Positions 8,754 to 17,630 of a stretch of DNA of 64,000 nucleotides are shown piece by piece. Numbering within the stretch: position 1 is the first letter of the stretch; every line of letters begins with the position of its first letter. Both the position numbers and the translations under genes were made by a program. Source of the DNA: JADJWR01 sp964509545 (GTDB lineage: Bacteria > Pseudomonadota > Gammaproteobacteria > Burkholderiales > Burkholderiaceae_F); NCBI GenBank assembly GCA_964509545.1, contig CAZDXQ010000009.1, forward strand, positions 49,582 to 113,581. Reading direction: 5' to 3'. The notes under the pieces were generated by a model, which worked only from the letters and a program-made list of their open reading frames with translations, searched no databases and was not told the origin of the DNA.

Positions 8754-9519
8754 CGGTCGCTGTGCGCGTTGCCCGCCCACGGCCCCGCCCCTTCGGCGGC
8801 GTGGCCGCAGCAGCAGACGGCGCTCGTGCCACATGCGCGTCGCCGGCAACACGCTCGGGCGCGGCAGGCTCGAGCGTGCTCTCCCAGGCGTTGATGCTCA
8901 CCGAAAGGTGCGGGTCCGCCTCATGGCCCCACAGCTCGCGGCCGTCGAAAACCACCGTGTACAGCCATTGCGGGTCTTCGCCCAGCCCGTGCGCGCTGGT
9001 ATTGGCGAACACGTGCACGCCGTTCACCTGCTCGATGCGGCCGATACGTCCACGGGCATAACGCGGCACGCGCGTGTGGCCGAGCGGGTGCGCGTTGGCG
9101 GTGCGCACAAGATCGCCGACGGCAAATTTCGCCGGCTGCGCGGCCGGCCGCTCGGTCGGCGAACCGCGCGCCAGCGCCGCGGCTACCTCGCCTTCCCGCA
9201 GCACCCGGTTCGGCGGGCGCGGCGGCGCCAGCGTCCGCCCGGCGCGCAGTTCTTCGTCTTCGACGAATCCGTGCGCCCGCAGCAGTTTCTCCAGCGCCTT
9301 GATCCAGATCTCGTAGTAGCTCGACGTCAGGTAGTCGACCGGGTGCAGCGTCTCGCGCGCGTGCCGGCTCGCATCTAGGCTCCAGTGCCCCATCGCGCCG
9401 CAGGCAAGCGTCACCGCCAGCGCGCGCTTTTCCCATTCGGCATGAAACGGCGGCTCGTTGGCCTCGGCCACCACCGGCCCGAAGCCCATCTGCCCGCCCA
9501 GATCCTGCGCCCCGTTCAT
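8740..9519 (-). CDS. nthB: nitrile hydratase beta subunit
   Basis: 259-residue beta subunit starting MNGAQDLGGQMGFGPV, the usual start of the family. It supplies second-sphere residues around the metal site on alpha and carries no metal itself. Recognisable parts are WEKRALAVTLACGAMG, the YYEIWIKALEKLL segment, and the C-terminal SH3-like domain with FAVGDLVRTANAHPLGHTR and YARGRIGRIE. An Ala/Arg-rich tail of about 30 residues (RAPSAAAATPPKGRGRGRA) extends beyond the normal domain end. The ATG overlaps the alpha stop codon (ATGA at 9519-9516). Confidence 0.94.
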   Translation of the reverse strand: MNGAQDLGGQMGFGPVVAEANEPPFHAEWEKRALAVTLACGAMGHWSLDASRHARETLHPVDYLTSSYYEIWIKALEKLLRAHGFVEDEELRAGRTLAPPRPPNRVLREGEVAAALARGSPTERPAAQPAKFAVGDLVRTANAHPLGHTRVPRYARGRIGRIEQVNGVHVFANTSAHGLGEDPQWLYTVVFDGRELWGHEADPHLSVSINAWESTLEPAAPERVAGDAHVARAPSAAAATPPKGRGRGRATRTATDESA

Positions 9520-10148
9520 GCCCGGACCTCCGCCGGCAGCCGCGGCAGTCCGGTACCGATCATGCTGTCGCGCGTGACCAGTTGCGCAAGCTGCGCTTCG
9601 CTCCAGCCTTCCGTGCCCGCCGGCCGCTCCGGCACGACCAGATAGCGGATTTCGGCCGTCGAGTCCCAGACGCGGATGTTCTTGTCCGCCGGCAGTTGCA
9701 CGCCGAACTCGGCCAGCACGCCGCGCGGATCGATCACCGCCCGCGAGCGGTACGGCGCCGACTTGTACCAGACCGGCGGCAGGCCCAGCACCGGCCACGG
9801 ATAGCACGAGCACAGCGTGCACACCACCATGTGATGGGTATCGCGGTCGTTGAACACGGCGACCATGTGTTCGCCCTGCCGGCCGCTGAAGCCGAGCTCG
9901 GCGATCGCGGCGGTCGCGTCCTGGCGCAACCGCTGCGCAAAGGCTGCATCGCGCCACGCCCGCGCCACCACGCGCGCGCCGTTGCGCGGACCGATCTTCG
10001 TCTCGTAGGCGTCGATGATCGCGTCGAGCGCGGCCGGATCGACGTAGCCCTTTTCGATGAGGATCGATTCGAGCGCGCGCACGCGCGCTTCCATCGGGCC
10101 GAGATCGCTGCCTTCGGGATGATCGTGATCGTGGTCGTGATCGTGCAT
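9516..10148 (-). CDS. nthA: nitrile hydratase alpha subunit, cobalt type
   Basis: Catalytic subunit that hydrates nitriles to amides. The metal-binding claw is C110-T-L-C113-S114-C115; Thr in the second position marks the non-corrin cobalt type (iron enzymes have Ser). Two of the cysteines are normally oxidised to sulfinic and sulfenic acid. The 210-residue protein opens with an alternating His-Asp run, MHDHDHDHDHPEG, a likely loose metal-binding leader seen in several homologues. The ATG at 10148 is preferred because it places this leader first. Expected companions (amidase, cobalt transporter, nitrile-sensing regulator) are absent from the window. The tandem repeat array lies directly upstream. 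Confidence 0.95.
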   Translation of the reverse strand: MHDHDHDHDHPEGSDLGPMEARVRALESILIEKGYVDPAALDAIIDAYETKIGPRNGARVVARAWRDAAFAQRLRQDATAAIAELGFSGRQGEHMVAVFNDRDTHHMVVCTLCSCYPWPVLGLPPVWYKSAPYRSRAVIDPRGVLAEFGVQLPADKNIRVWDSTAEIRYLVVPERPAGTEGWSEAQLAQLVTRDSMIGTGLPRLPAEVRA

Positions 10149-10187
10149 CGTCAATCCCCAACCTTGCGGCGCGGACGGCGCCAGGCC

Positions 10188-10479
10188 GTCATGCAAGCTC
10201 CAGAACGACGCGACGTGTGCGCGCGCTTTTCTTTTGGCTTCGGCCGCGCGCTGACGCGCGCTTGACCTCGCGGCGCGAGGTCAGCCTGCACCGAAAGCAA
10301 AGCGCGCGGGTCATGCAAGCTCCAGAACGACGCGACGTGTGCGCGCGCTTTTCTTTTGGCTTCGGCCGCGCGCTGACGCGCGCTTGACCTCGCGGCGCGA
10401 GGTCAGCCTGCACCGAAAGCAAAGCGCGCGGGTCATGCAAGCTCCAGAACGACGCGACGTGTGCGCGCGCTTTTCTTTT
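10188..10479. repeat. 122-bp tandem repeat (2.4 copies) duplicating the end of alaX
   Basis: Copies at 10188-10309 and 10310-10431 look identical, and a partial third copy at 10432-10479 is the genuine 3' end of alaX. Each unit therefore carries the last 15-16 codons of AlaX (KKSARTRRVVLELA plus stop) followed by about 75 bp. That extra part contains a perfect hairpin TGACCTCGC-ggc-GCGAGGTCA (10263-10283 and 10385-10405). The array fills the gap between alaX and nthA, so a transcript from alaX would pass through it. It probably arose by tandem duplication or slippage. Confidence 0.9.
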
Positions 10480-11161
10480 CGATCTTCGCCACGCGCACCG
10501 CGCCGATCTCGGCGGTGTTGCGCACGTGCGTGCCGCCGCAGGGCTGAAGGTCGATGCCGTCGACGCGGACCAGTCGCACGCGACCGAAGCCCAGCGGTGG
10601 GCTGACGCTCATCGACTTGACCAGCTGCGGATTGGCCTGCAGTTGCTCGTCGGAGATCCATTCGCAGGCAACGGGCAGCGCGCGCGCCACCAGTTCGTCG
10701 AGTCCCTGCTGCACCATGCCCTTGTCCAGCGGCGCGGTCATCGCGAAGTCGAGCCGCGCATACTCGGCAGTGATGCTGCACCCATCGACCAGTTCGCGCA
10801 CCACCGCGCACAACAGGTGCGTGGCGGTGTGAAAGCGCATGTGCCGGTAGCGGCGCACCCAGTCGATCTCGGCGCGCACCGGCGTGCCGACCGACACTCT
10901 GGCGCGCCAGTGGCTGTCGGGGCCGAGCAGGTGCAGCGTGTCGTCCGGTGTCGCCTCCGGCTGCCGGCTCTTGCGCGCGTCGACCACCGGCAAAGTGGTG
11001 CCATCGGCCAGACGCAACACCCCGCAGTCGCCCGCCTGGCCGCCGCCGAGCGGGTAGAAGACCGTGCGATCGAGTTCGACGCCGTCGTCCGCCAGCCGCG
11101 TCACGACCGCGTCGCACTGCTGCGCGTAGGCGTCCTCGCGATGGATCGCGACGGTGCTCAT
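10433..11161 (-). CDS. alaX: alanyl-tRNA editing protein AlaX
   Basis: 242-residue free-standing editing domain (AlaX-M size) that hydrolyses mis-charged Ser- or Gly-tRNA(Ala). The zinc site is the HxxxH of HMRFHTATHLL plus CGGTHVRNT, both as in the AlaRS editing domain, and the N-terminal beta-barrel has FYPLGGGQAGDCG. The C-terminus KIEKKSARTRRVVLELA is canonical and is the part copied in the tandem array downstream. The ATG at 11161 is 49 nt from the stop-to-stop gap with the wax-ester synthase, which is on the same strand upstream (its stop is at 11211). Confidence 0.93.
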   Translation of the reverse strand: MSTVAIHREDAYAQQCDAVVTRLADDGVELDRTVFYPLGGGQAGDCGVLRLADGTTLPVVDARKSRQPEATPDDTLHLLGPDSHWRARVSVGTPVRAEIDWVRRYRHMRFHTATHLLCAVVRELVDGCSITAEYARLDFAMTAPLDKGMVQQGLDELVARALPVACEWISDEQLQANPQLVKSMSVSPPLGFGRVRLVRVDGIDLQPCGGTHVRNTAEIGAVRVAKIEKKSARTRRVVLELA

Positions 11162-11210
11162 TTGTCTACCGGGTCAGCCGACTTCGTTGGGTACGGTACC
11201 CGTGGCACCC

Positions 11211-12839
11211 TCATCCGCGTGCTGCCGCCCGCGCCGCGGCGAACGCGGAACGCTTGCGGCGAGGCGGCGCCGCGGTCGGCGCTTCCTCGGCCGCTGCCGC
11301 GACCGCGGCCGGCTGCGCCGCCGCGGCTTCGCCGTTGCCGCCCAGATGGCTCGCCGCCCGCGCCAGAGATTCGGTTGCCGCCAGCGCGCGCTCGGCGACC
11401 TGCGGGTCGACCTGCTCGTCCCATGGGGCGAGCAGCACCGCATACAGCAGCTGCTCGAACTCGGGCGCGAAGCGGTCGATGATCGCCTGCGGCTCGGCGC
11501 ACAGCTTCTTGTCGGTGACAAGCCCGAACTGCACGCCGCCGTCGTACGACAGGATCGACACGCCGACGCCGATGTCTCCGGACTGCGGCACCCAGAACAG
11601 CATCTGGCGCAGTCGAGCACCGGCCATGTACAGCGCCTGCTGCGGGCCCGGAACGTTGGTCATCACGGCAGTGGCCTTCGACGCCAGCAGGTCGAGCACC
11701 TGCTTCTGCAACAGCCGCGGCACCAGCCCGGTGGCGCCGAGGACCGCCATGGCAAGCACCGCCGTGTAGCCGTCCTTCAGCTCGTTCATCCGGCTGCGCA
11801 CCATCAGCACGCGTTCGAGCGGATCCTCGATGCCGATCGGCAGCAGCAGCGGCACCAGGCCGAACTTGTTGCCCAGCGACTGCGCGCGCCCCGGCGGGCG
11901 CAGGTTGACCGGCACCATCGCGCGCAGCTCGGCGCCCTCGACGTCCTCGCCGCGTTCGGCGAGATAGCCGCGGATCGCCCCTGCCGCGCACGACAGCAGC
12001 ACGTCGTTGACCGAGCAGCCGAGCGCCTTGCCGACGGCCTTGACGTCGGCCAGCGGCAGCGGTTCGTTCCAGGCGACGACCTTGGAGCCGCCCGGCTTGC
12101 CCTTCAGGCTGGTGGGCGTGTCGTTTTCCATCAGCGCCAGCGCCATCGCATCGCGCGCTACCTGCGCGGCGATGCGCGCGGCCTCGCTGGCGGCGTCGGT
12201 GGCGAGGTTCGGATCGTCGATCACGCTGCCGGAGGCCGCGAGCACGCGGCTGGCCAGCTCGCCCGTGGCGTCGATGGCCTTGACCGTCGCGTCGGTCAGC
12301 GGCTGCAGCCACTGCTCGATCAGTCCGCCGTCGCGCCGGCCGCGCCGCGGCCGCGGCGGCGGCGCATCGGCGTCCTTGTTCGCCTCGGCGCTGGTCATGC
12401 CCATCACCAGGCCCATCAGGCCGATGCCGTCACCGATGCAATGGTGGATGCGCACGATCAGCGCGTGGCCATGGTCGTAGTTCTCGACCAGGTGGAACTG
12501 CCATAGCGGCCGCTGCGCATCGAGCCCTTGCCCGGCCAGTTGCGCCACCAGTTTCTGCAGTTCGCGCTTTCCGCCCTTGCCCGGCAGGCCGATGCGCACG
12601 AGGTGCCGGTCGAGATCGAAGTCTTCGTCCTCCTCCCACCAGGCGCCGGTGGCGTCCTGCACCGCACGGGCCCGGAACTGGAAGTACGGCAGCAGATGCT
12701 CCTGCAGCACCTTGCGCAGGCGCGGCTCGTCGCACGGACCGTCGAAAACGTCGACGCCGACGATCATCATCAGGTTGCCCGGCGAGTCCATGCGCAGCCA
12801 GGCCGTGTCGACCGGCGACATGCGTTCGCGATGGGGCAT
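11211..12839 (-). CDS. wax ester synthase / diacylglycerol acyltransferase (WS/DGAT)
   Basis: 542-residue bifunctional acyltransferase that joins acyl-CoA to fatty alcohols or diacylglycerol to make neutral storage lipid at the membrane surface. The catalytic HHCIGDG is at residues 132-138. Other family blocks are MSPVDTAWLRMD at the start, NDVLLSCAAGAIR, LGNKFGLVPLLLPIG and MTNVPGPQQALYMAG. An Ala-rich C-terminal tail of about 50 residues follows the domain. Start ATG 12839 has a strong AGGAGGAG site. It diverges from an acyl-CoA-binding protein gene across 127 nt, suggesting shared control of acyl-CoA storage. Confidence 0.93.
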   Translation of the reverse strand: MPHRERMSPVDTAWLRMDSPGNLMMIVGVDVFDGPCDEPRLRKVLQEHLLPYFQFRARAVQDATGAWWEEDEDFDLDRHLVRIGLPGKGGKRELQKLVAQLAGQGLDAQRPLWQFHLVENYDHGHALIVRIHHCIGDGIGLMGLVMGMTSAEANKDADAPPPRPRRGRRDGGLIEQWLQPLTDATVKAIDATGELASRVLAASGSVIDDPNLATDAASEAARIAAQVARDAMALALMENDTPTSLKGKPGGSKVVAWNEPLPLADVKAVGKALGCSVNDVLLSCAAGAIRGYLAERGEDVEGAELRAMVPVNLRPPGRAQSLGNKFGLVPLLLPIGIEDPLERVLMVRSRMNELKDGYTAVLAMAVLGATGLVPRLLQKQVLDLLASKATAVMTNVPGPQQALYMAGARLRQMLFWVPQSGDIGVGVSILSYDGGVQFGLVTDKKLCAEPQAIIDRFAPEFEQLLYAVLLAPWDEQVDPQVAERALAATESLARAASHLGGNGEAAAAQPAAVAAAAEEAPTAAPPRRKRSAFAAARAAARG

Positions 12840-12966
12840 TTTCTCCTCCTGAATGCGCAGCCGCGACCTGCGGGCCGACCGTAATGCGCGCGGTGTCTTT
12901 GCCAGCCCAGCGGTGCCGCTCCATAATAGTCGGCCAAGATCGAAAGTCCAGAACGAGGAGACATGG

Positions 12967-13224
12967 ATGAGCGACCTGAAAGCGAAGTTCGAGGCCGCCG
13001 TGACTGCATCGAAGAACCTGCCCGAGCGGCCCGACAACGCCACCCTGCTGAAGCTCTACGCGCTGTACAAGCAGGCCACCAGCGGCGATGTCGAGGGCAA
13101 GCGGCCCGGCTTCACCGACATGGTCGGTCGCGCCAAGTGGGACGCGTGGAGCGAGATCAAGGGCACGTCGGCCAACGACGCGATGAAGCAGTACGTGGCG
13201 CTGATCGACGACCTCAAGGGCTGA
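12967..13224 (+). CDS. acyl-CoA-binding protein
   Basis: 85-residue ACBP that holds long-chain acyl-CoA esters in the cytoplasm. It has the four-helix family signature LLKLYALYKQATSGDVEGKR (residues 28-47, with the Tyr and Lys that contact CoA) and AKWDAWSEIKG (56-66). ATG 12967 follows GAGGAG with six bases between; an overlapping ATG at 12963 is in the wrong frame. It lies alone, divergent from the WS/DGAT gene, and is followed by a GC hairpin. ACBP is much commoner in eukaryotes than in bacteria. Confidence 0.95.
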   Translation: MSDLKAKFEAAVTASKNLPERPDNATLLKLYALYKQATSGDVEGKRPGFTDMVGRAKWDAWSEIKGTSANDAMKQYVALIDDLKG

Positions 13225-13244
13225 GGCCGCCACGCAATCCGTCG

Positions 13245-13262
13245 GGCCCGCGCGGGCGGGCC
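13245..13262 (+). terminator. GC hairpin after the ACBP gene
   Basis: GGCCCGC-gcgg-GCGGGCC, a perfect 7-bp stem 20 nt after the ACBP stop. No T-tract follows, so termination is only a guess from position. Confidence 0.35.
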
Positions 13263-13344
13263 GTTGCCGTCTACACGGGTGCACGGCACCGCTGCGGTGC
13301 CGCCGCCTTCATCGCCATTCGCTGAATCCGCAGGAGAACTTCCC

Positions 13345-14664
13345 ATGCGCACCCTCGCGACCCTTGCCGCAGTTCTGACGCTGGCCGCGCCCGCGGCATT
13401 GGCCGGAACGGTGACGGTGATCACGTCGTTTCCCAAGGAACTGACCGCCGCCTACCGCGCCGCCTTCGAGAAACGCCATCCGGGCATCAAGCTGGAGATC
13501 CTGAACAAGAGCACGGTGGCGTCGATCGCCTTCGTTCGCGAGACGGCCGAAGGCCAGCGGCCCGACGTGTTCTGGGCCAGCGCGCCGGACGCCTTCGAGG
13601 TGCTGAAGCGCGACAAGCTGCTCGCCAAGGCCGCCGACGTCGCCAACCCGAAGGTGCCGGTGAAGATCGGCAACTACCCGATCAACGACCCCGAGGGCTT
13701 CTACTTCGGCCAGGCGCTGGCCGGCTACGGGATCATGTACAACGTCCGCTACCTGAAGGCGAACAAGCTCGAGGCGCCGAAGGAGTGGACCGATCTCGTC
13801 AGGCCGCAGTGGTTCGGCCACGTGGCGATGACCGCGCCGTCGCGCTCCGGCACCATGCACCTGACGGTCGAGACCATCCTGCAGGGCGAGGGCTGGGACA
13901 AGGGCTGGAGCCAGATCCTGCAGATGGCCGGCAACAGCGCGCAGATCACCGAGCGCTCCTTCGGCGTGCCCGATGGCCTGAACAACGGCCAGTTCGGCGC
14001 CGGCCCGGTGATCGACTTCTTCGGCCTGGCCGGCAAGTACTCGGGCTTCCCGGTCGAGTTCGTCTACCCGCAGATGACCTCGATCGTGCCGGCCAACATC
14101 GCGCTGATCGCCGGCGGCAGGAACGCGGCCGAGGGCAGGACCTTCATCCAGTTCGCGTTGAGCCAGGAAGGACAGGAGATCCTGCTCGATCCGAAGATCT
14201 CGCGCCTGCCGGTGCTCGCCTACAGCGCGTTCGGGTCGAAGATCCCGGCCGGCTACCCGGAGCCGGTGGCGATCGCCAAGCGCAGCAAGGTCCAGTTCAA
14301 CGCCGACCTGTCCGAGAGCCGCTACTCGCTGGTGCAATCGATCTTCGACCAGACAATCACGTTCCGCCTGAAGGAACTGCAGGCGGCGACGAAGGCGATC
14401 CACGACGCCGAGGCGCGCAACGCGACGAAGAAGAATGCGCAGGCGGCCGAACTGATCAAGCAGGCGCGCGAACTGGCCTTCACGCCGGTGGTTTCGGCGC
14501 AGATCGCCGACCAGGCCGAGTTCCAGAAGCTGTTCGCGTCGAACAAGAAGGAAGTGGCGGTGGCGAAGAAGATCACCGGCCTCGAGGAATCGTGGAACAG
14601 CAAGGCGCGGGCGAACTACGAGAAGGCCGCGGAACTCGCGCGCAGGGCGGCGGGGCTGATTTGA
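13345..14664 (+). CDS. ABC importer substrate-binding protein (iron/thiamine type)
   Basis: 439-residue periplasmic binding protein of the family that includes FbpA and ThiB. A signal peptide covers about residues 1-21 (cleavage after AALA). The mature part begins GTVTVITSFPKELTAAYR and contains AGYGIMYNVRYLKA and GAGPVIDFFGLA, typical of cluster D solute-binding proteins. The last 100 residues are Ala/Lys-rich helical extension beyond the usual domain end. CAGGAG precedes ATG 13345. The permease and ATPase follow on the same strand after a repeat-bearing gap of 141 nt. The ligand (ferric ion, a phosphonate or another anion) is not determined by sequence; no clear ferric Tyr-Tyr pair was identified. 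Confidence 0.87.
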   Translation: MRTLATLAAVLTLAAPAALAGTVTVITSFPKELTAAYRAAFEKRHPGIKLEILNKSTVASIAFVRETAEGQRPDVFWASAPDAFEVLKRDKLLAKAADVANPKVPVKIGNYPINDPEGFYFGQALAGYGIMYNVRYLKANKLEAPKEWTDLVRPQWFGHVAMTAPSRSGTMHLTVETILQGEGWDKGWSQILQMAGNSAQITERSFGVPDGLNNGQFGAGPVIDFFGLAGKYSGFPVEFVYPQMTSIVPANIALIAGGRNAAEGRTFIQFALSQEGQEILLDPKISRLPVLAYSAFGSKIPAGYPEPVAIAKRSKVQFNADLSESRYSLVQSIFDQTITFRLKELQAATKAIHDAEARNATKKNAQAAELIKQARELAFTPVVSAQIADQAEFQKLFASNKKEVAVAKKITGLEESWNSKARANYEKAAELARRAAGLI

Positions 14665-14704
14665 AGGTTGCCTTCCCCGGGCAGGGAAGGAACTGACGAG
14701 CAAG

Positions 14705-14760
14705 CGTCACCCCGGCGCAAGCCGCGGTCCAATTGGGTCCCGGCGTGCACGGGGACGACG
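14705..14760. repeat. dispersed palindromic repeat, copy 1
   Basis: A roughly 56-bp imperfect palindrome centred on CCAATTGG (14729-14736), with arms CCCCGGCGCAAGCCGCGG and a CCGGCGTGCACGGGG counterpart. It lies between the binding-protein and permease genes of the importer. The block CCCCGGCGCA(A/G)GCCG..GTCCAAT recurs at 42000-42023, and related units lie at 48243-48462. This is the style of intergenic repeat common in betaproteobacterial genomes. Confidence 0.7.
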
Positions 14761-14805
14761 CGGCATTTCGGCGAATACCGGCTCCGCGGACCTGAGCTGA
14801 CGTCC

Positions 14806-16551
14806 ATGAGCACAACCACAGCCGTGACGACCTCGGGCGCCGTCTTTGCGTCGCTGCGCCGCGCCTGGGGCGTTTCGCCAGGCAGCCTGCTGGCGGCGGC
14901 CGCCGTCATCGCCTTCCTCGCGGCGTTCCTGCTGGTGCCGGTCGGCACCGTCTTCGTCACCGCGTTCGCCGAGGCCGACGGCAGCTTCACGCTCGGCCAC
15001 TTCGCGTCGTTCTTCACCACCTCGCTGATGCGCGAGTCGTTCGGCAACTCGCTGTACGTGGCGCTGGTGAGCGTGGCGATCGCCTCGGCGATCGCGGTGC
15101 CGCTGGCGTACCTCACGGTGCGCTTCGAGTTCCGCGGCGCGATCCTGATCCAGACCCTCGGCGTGCTGCCGCTGATCATGCCGCCGTTCGTCGGCGCGGT
15201 GGCGATGACGCTGATCTGGGGCCGCTCAGGGTCGGTGAACCTGCTGCTCGACGAGCACTTCGGCTTCACGGTCCCGTTCATGCAGGGGCTCAATGGCGCG
15301 ATCTTCGTCGAGAGCCTGCACTACTTCCCGTTCATCCTGATGAACCTGATCGTCGCACTGCGCAACATCGACAGCGCGATGGAGGAGGCGGCGCTGAACC
15401 TCGGCTGCCGCGGCTGGCGGCTGTTCCGGCGCGTGGTCTTCCCGCTCGCCCTGCCCGGCTATCTGGCGGGGGCGGCGCTGGTGTTCATCAAGGTGTTCGA
15501 CGACCTCGGTACGCCGCTGGTGCTGGGGCAGACCAACATGCTCGCGCCGCAGGCCTACCTGCGGATCACCCAGGTCGGGCTCGAGGACCCGATGGGCTAC
15601 GTGATCAGCGTGATCATGATCGCCTTCTCGATCCTCGCGCTGTGGCTGTCGGTGCGGGTGATGAAGGGCAAGGACTACACGACGGTGCAGAAAGGCGCCG
15701 GCGGGCTAGCGCGGCGCAGGCTGTCGCGCGGCGAGTCGATCGCCGCCTACGGCGGCATCGTGTTCGTGCTGCTGGTCGTGCTGTCGCCGCACCTGGGCCT
15801 CGCGATCCTGTCCTTCGCGCAGGTCTGGAGTTTCGCGCCACTGCCCGACGCCTACACGCTGAAGCATTACGCGGCCGTGTTCGCCGAAAGCGGCTTCATG
15901 ATCCGCAACACCCTGCTGTACTGCGGACTGGCGGCGCTGATCGACGTCGCCATCGGGGTCACGATCGCGTACCTGATCCTGCGCACGCGGCTTCCCGGCC
16001 GGCAGTGGCTGGACTTCGCGGCCAGCGCCGCGATCGCGGTGCCCGGCATCGTGCTGGCGATCGGCTACCTGCGCACGTTCCAGGGCGTGCAGATCGGCGA
16101 CGTGCCGATCACGCAGACCTGGATCCTGATCATGATCGCCTACGCGGTGCGCCGCCTGCCCTACGCGCTGCGCTCGTGCATGGCCGCGCTGCAGCAGATC
16201 AACGTCGCACTCGAAGAGGCGGCCGAGATGCTCGGCGCCAGCGGCTGGCGCACGGTTCGGCGGATCGTCATCCCGCTGATGGCCGGCGGCATCCTCGCGG
16301 GTTTTGTCTCCAGCTTCATCACCGCCGCCGTGGAACTGTCGGCGACGATCCTGCTGGTGGTCAAGGAATCGCAGGCGCCTATGAGCTACGGCATTTATCT
16401 GTACATGCAGTCGGTCGCCGGCCGCGGGCCCGGCGCGGCGCTCGGCGTGCTGGCTGTGGCGCTGGTGGCGCTGGGCACCTACCTGTCGCACCGCGTGGTC
16501 GAGCGGGCGCAGGTGGCGAACGCTCCGGCTCGCGCCGCCGAAGGAGCATGA
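14806..16551 (+). CDS. ABC importer permease, two fused domains (FbpB/ThiP-like)
   Basis: 581-residue inner-membrane permease made of two BPD-type domains in tandem, each with about six helices and an EAA loop: MEEAALNLGCRGWRLFRR in the first half and LEEAAEMLGASGWRTVRR in the second. These loops dock on the ATPase encoded next. ATG 14806 was chosen because everything upstream is repeat sequence and the hydrophobic N-terminus starts a few residues in. The stop codon overlaps the ATPase start region (gcATGATG). Confidence 0.93.
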   Translation: MSTTTAVTTSGAVFASLRRAWGVSPGSLLAAAAVIAFLAAFLLVPVGTVFVTAFAEADGSFTLGHFASFFTTSLMRESFGNSLYVALVSVAIASAIAVPLAYLTVRFEFRGAILIQTLGVLPLIMPPFVGAVAMTLIWGRSGSVNLLLDEHFGFTVPFMQGLNGAIFVESLHYFPFILMNLIVALRNIDSAMEEAALNLGCRGWRLFRRVVFPLALPGYLAGAALVFIKVFDDLGTPLVLGQTNMLAPQAYLRITQVGLEDPMGYVISVIMIAFSILALWLSVRVMKGKDYTTVQKGAGGLARRRLSRGESIAAYGGIVFVLLVVLSPHLGLAILSFAQVWSFAPLPDAYTLKHYAAVFAESGFMIRNTLLYCGLAALIDVAIGVTIAYLILRTRLPGRQWLDFAASAAIAVPGIVLAIGYLRTFQGVQIGDVPITQTWILIMIAYAVRRLPYALRSCMAALQQINVALEEAAEMLGASGWRTVRRIVIPLMAGGILAGFVSSFITAAVELSATILLVVKESQAPMSYGIYLYMQSVAGRGPGAALGVLAVALVALGTYLSHRVVERAQVANAPARAAEGA

Positions 16552-17630
16552 TGAAGAAAGTCGCCGTCGAATGCCGCAGCATCGGCCTGGCCTACGGCCG
16601 GACCGAGGTGCTGAAGGACGTCACGCTGAAGATCGAGCCGGGCGAGTTCTTCGCCCTGCTCGGGCCGTCCGGCTCGGGCAAGTCGACGCTACTTCGGCTG
16701 ATCGCGGGCTTCAACCGACACAACCGCGGCGAACTGCTGGTCGACGGGCGCGACATCACGCACGTCGCCCCGCACGCGCGCAACATCGGCATGGTGTTCC
16801 AGAGCTACGCGCTGTGGCCGCACCTGTCGGTGGCGGACAACGTCGCCTTCGGACTGGTCGAACGCAAGCGGCCGCGCGACGAGATCCGCCGCCGCACCGA
16901 GGCCGCACTCGACCTGGTCGGCCTGCGCGACTATGCGCAGCGCCGGCCGAACCAGCTCTCCGGCGGGCAGCAGCAGCGCGTGGCGCTGGCCCGAACGATC
17001 GTCATCGAGCCGCAGGTCCTGTTGCTCGACGAGCCGCTGTCGAACCTCGACAAGAAGCTGCGCGTGACGATGCGGCAGGAACTGCTGGCACTGCAGCGCA
17101 AGCTCGGCATCACGACGATCTTCGTCACGCACGACCAGGAAGAGGCGATGACCACCGCCGACCGCATGGCGGTGCTCGATGGGGGCGTCGTGCAGCAGGT
17201 CGGCACGCCGGCCGAGTTGTTCGATTTCCCGGTCAACCGCTTCGTGGCCAACTTCGTCGGCACGATGAACTTGCTCGAAGGCGAACTGGCGGCCGACGGC
17301 GACGTGATGATCTTCTCCGGCGCCGACTCGTTGCGCCTGTGTCTGCCGCGCCGCGCCGACCTGGCCGCCGGCCGCGCGGCGATCAGCTTCCGCCCGCACG
17401 TGGTCACGCTGCAGGACGCCGCTGCCCGACGCGACCCCGCGCAGCTCTGGCTGCAGGGCGAAGTGGTGGCCGCCGAGTTTCTCGGCGAGACTACGCGCTA
17501 CCGGGTGCGTGTCGGCGCAGTCGAACTGACTGCGGACCAGACCCACCGCGGCGGAGCGCCGAAGTTCGCCGACAGCACCCCCGTCGCCGTCGGGGTCGAC
17601 CCGTCCCAGCTAAGGTGCCTGCGTGAGTAG
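16551..17630 (+). CDS. ABC importer ATP-binding protein (iron/spermidine type)
   Basis: 359-residue ATPase that powers the preceding permease. Walker A is GPSGSGKST (residues 38-46), the signature is LSGGQQQR, Walker B is VLLLDEP, followed by the switch His in IFVTHDQ. A C-terminal TOBE-like regulatory domain (residues about 240-359) is present. Two ATGs overlap at 16548 and 16551; AAGGAG lies too close to the first, so 16551 is preferred. No further transporter gene follows, and the next 245 nt are non-coding. Confidence 0.94.
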   Translation: MKKVAVECRSIGLAYGRTEVLKDVTLKIEPGEFFALLGPSGSGKSTLLRLIAGFNRHNRGELLVDGRDITHVAPHARNIGMVFQSYALWPHLSVADNVAFGLVERKRPRDEIRRRTEAALDLVGLRDYAQRRPNQLSGGQQQRVALARTIVIEPQVLLLDEPLSNLDKKLRVTMRQELLALQRKLGITTIFVTHDQEEAMTTADRMAVLDGGVVQQVGTPAELFDFPVNRFVANFVGTMNLLEGELAADGDVMIFSGADSLRLCLPRRADLAAGRAAISFRPHVVTLQDAAARRDPAQLWLQGEVVAAEFLGETTRYRVRVGAVELTADQTHRGGAPKFADSTPVAVGVDPSQLRCLRE

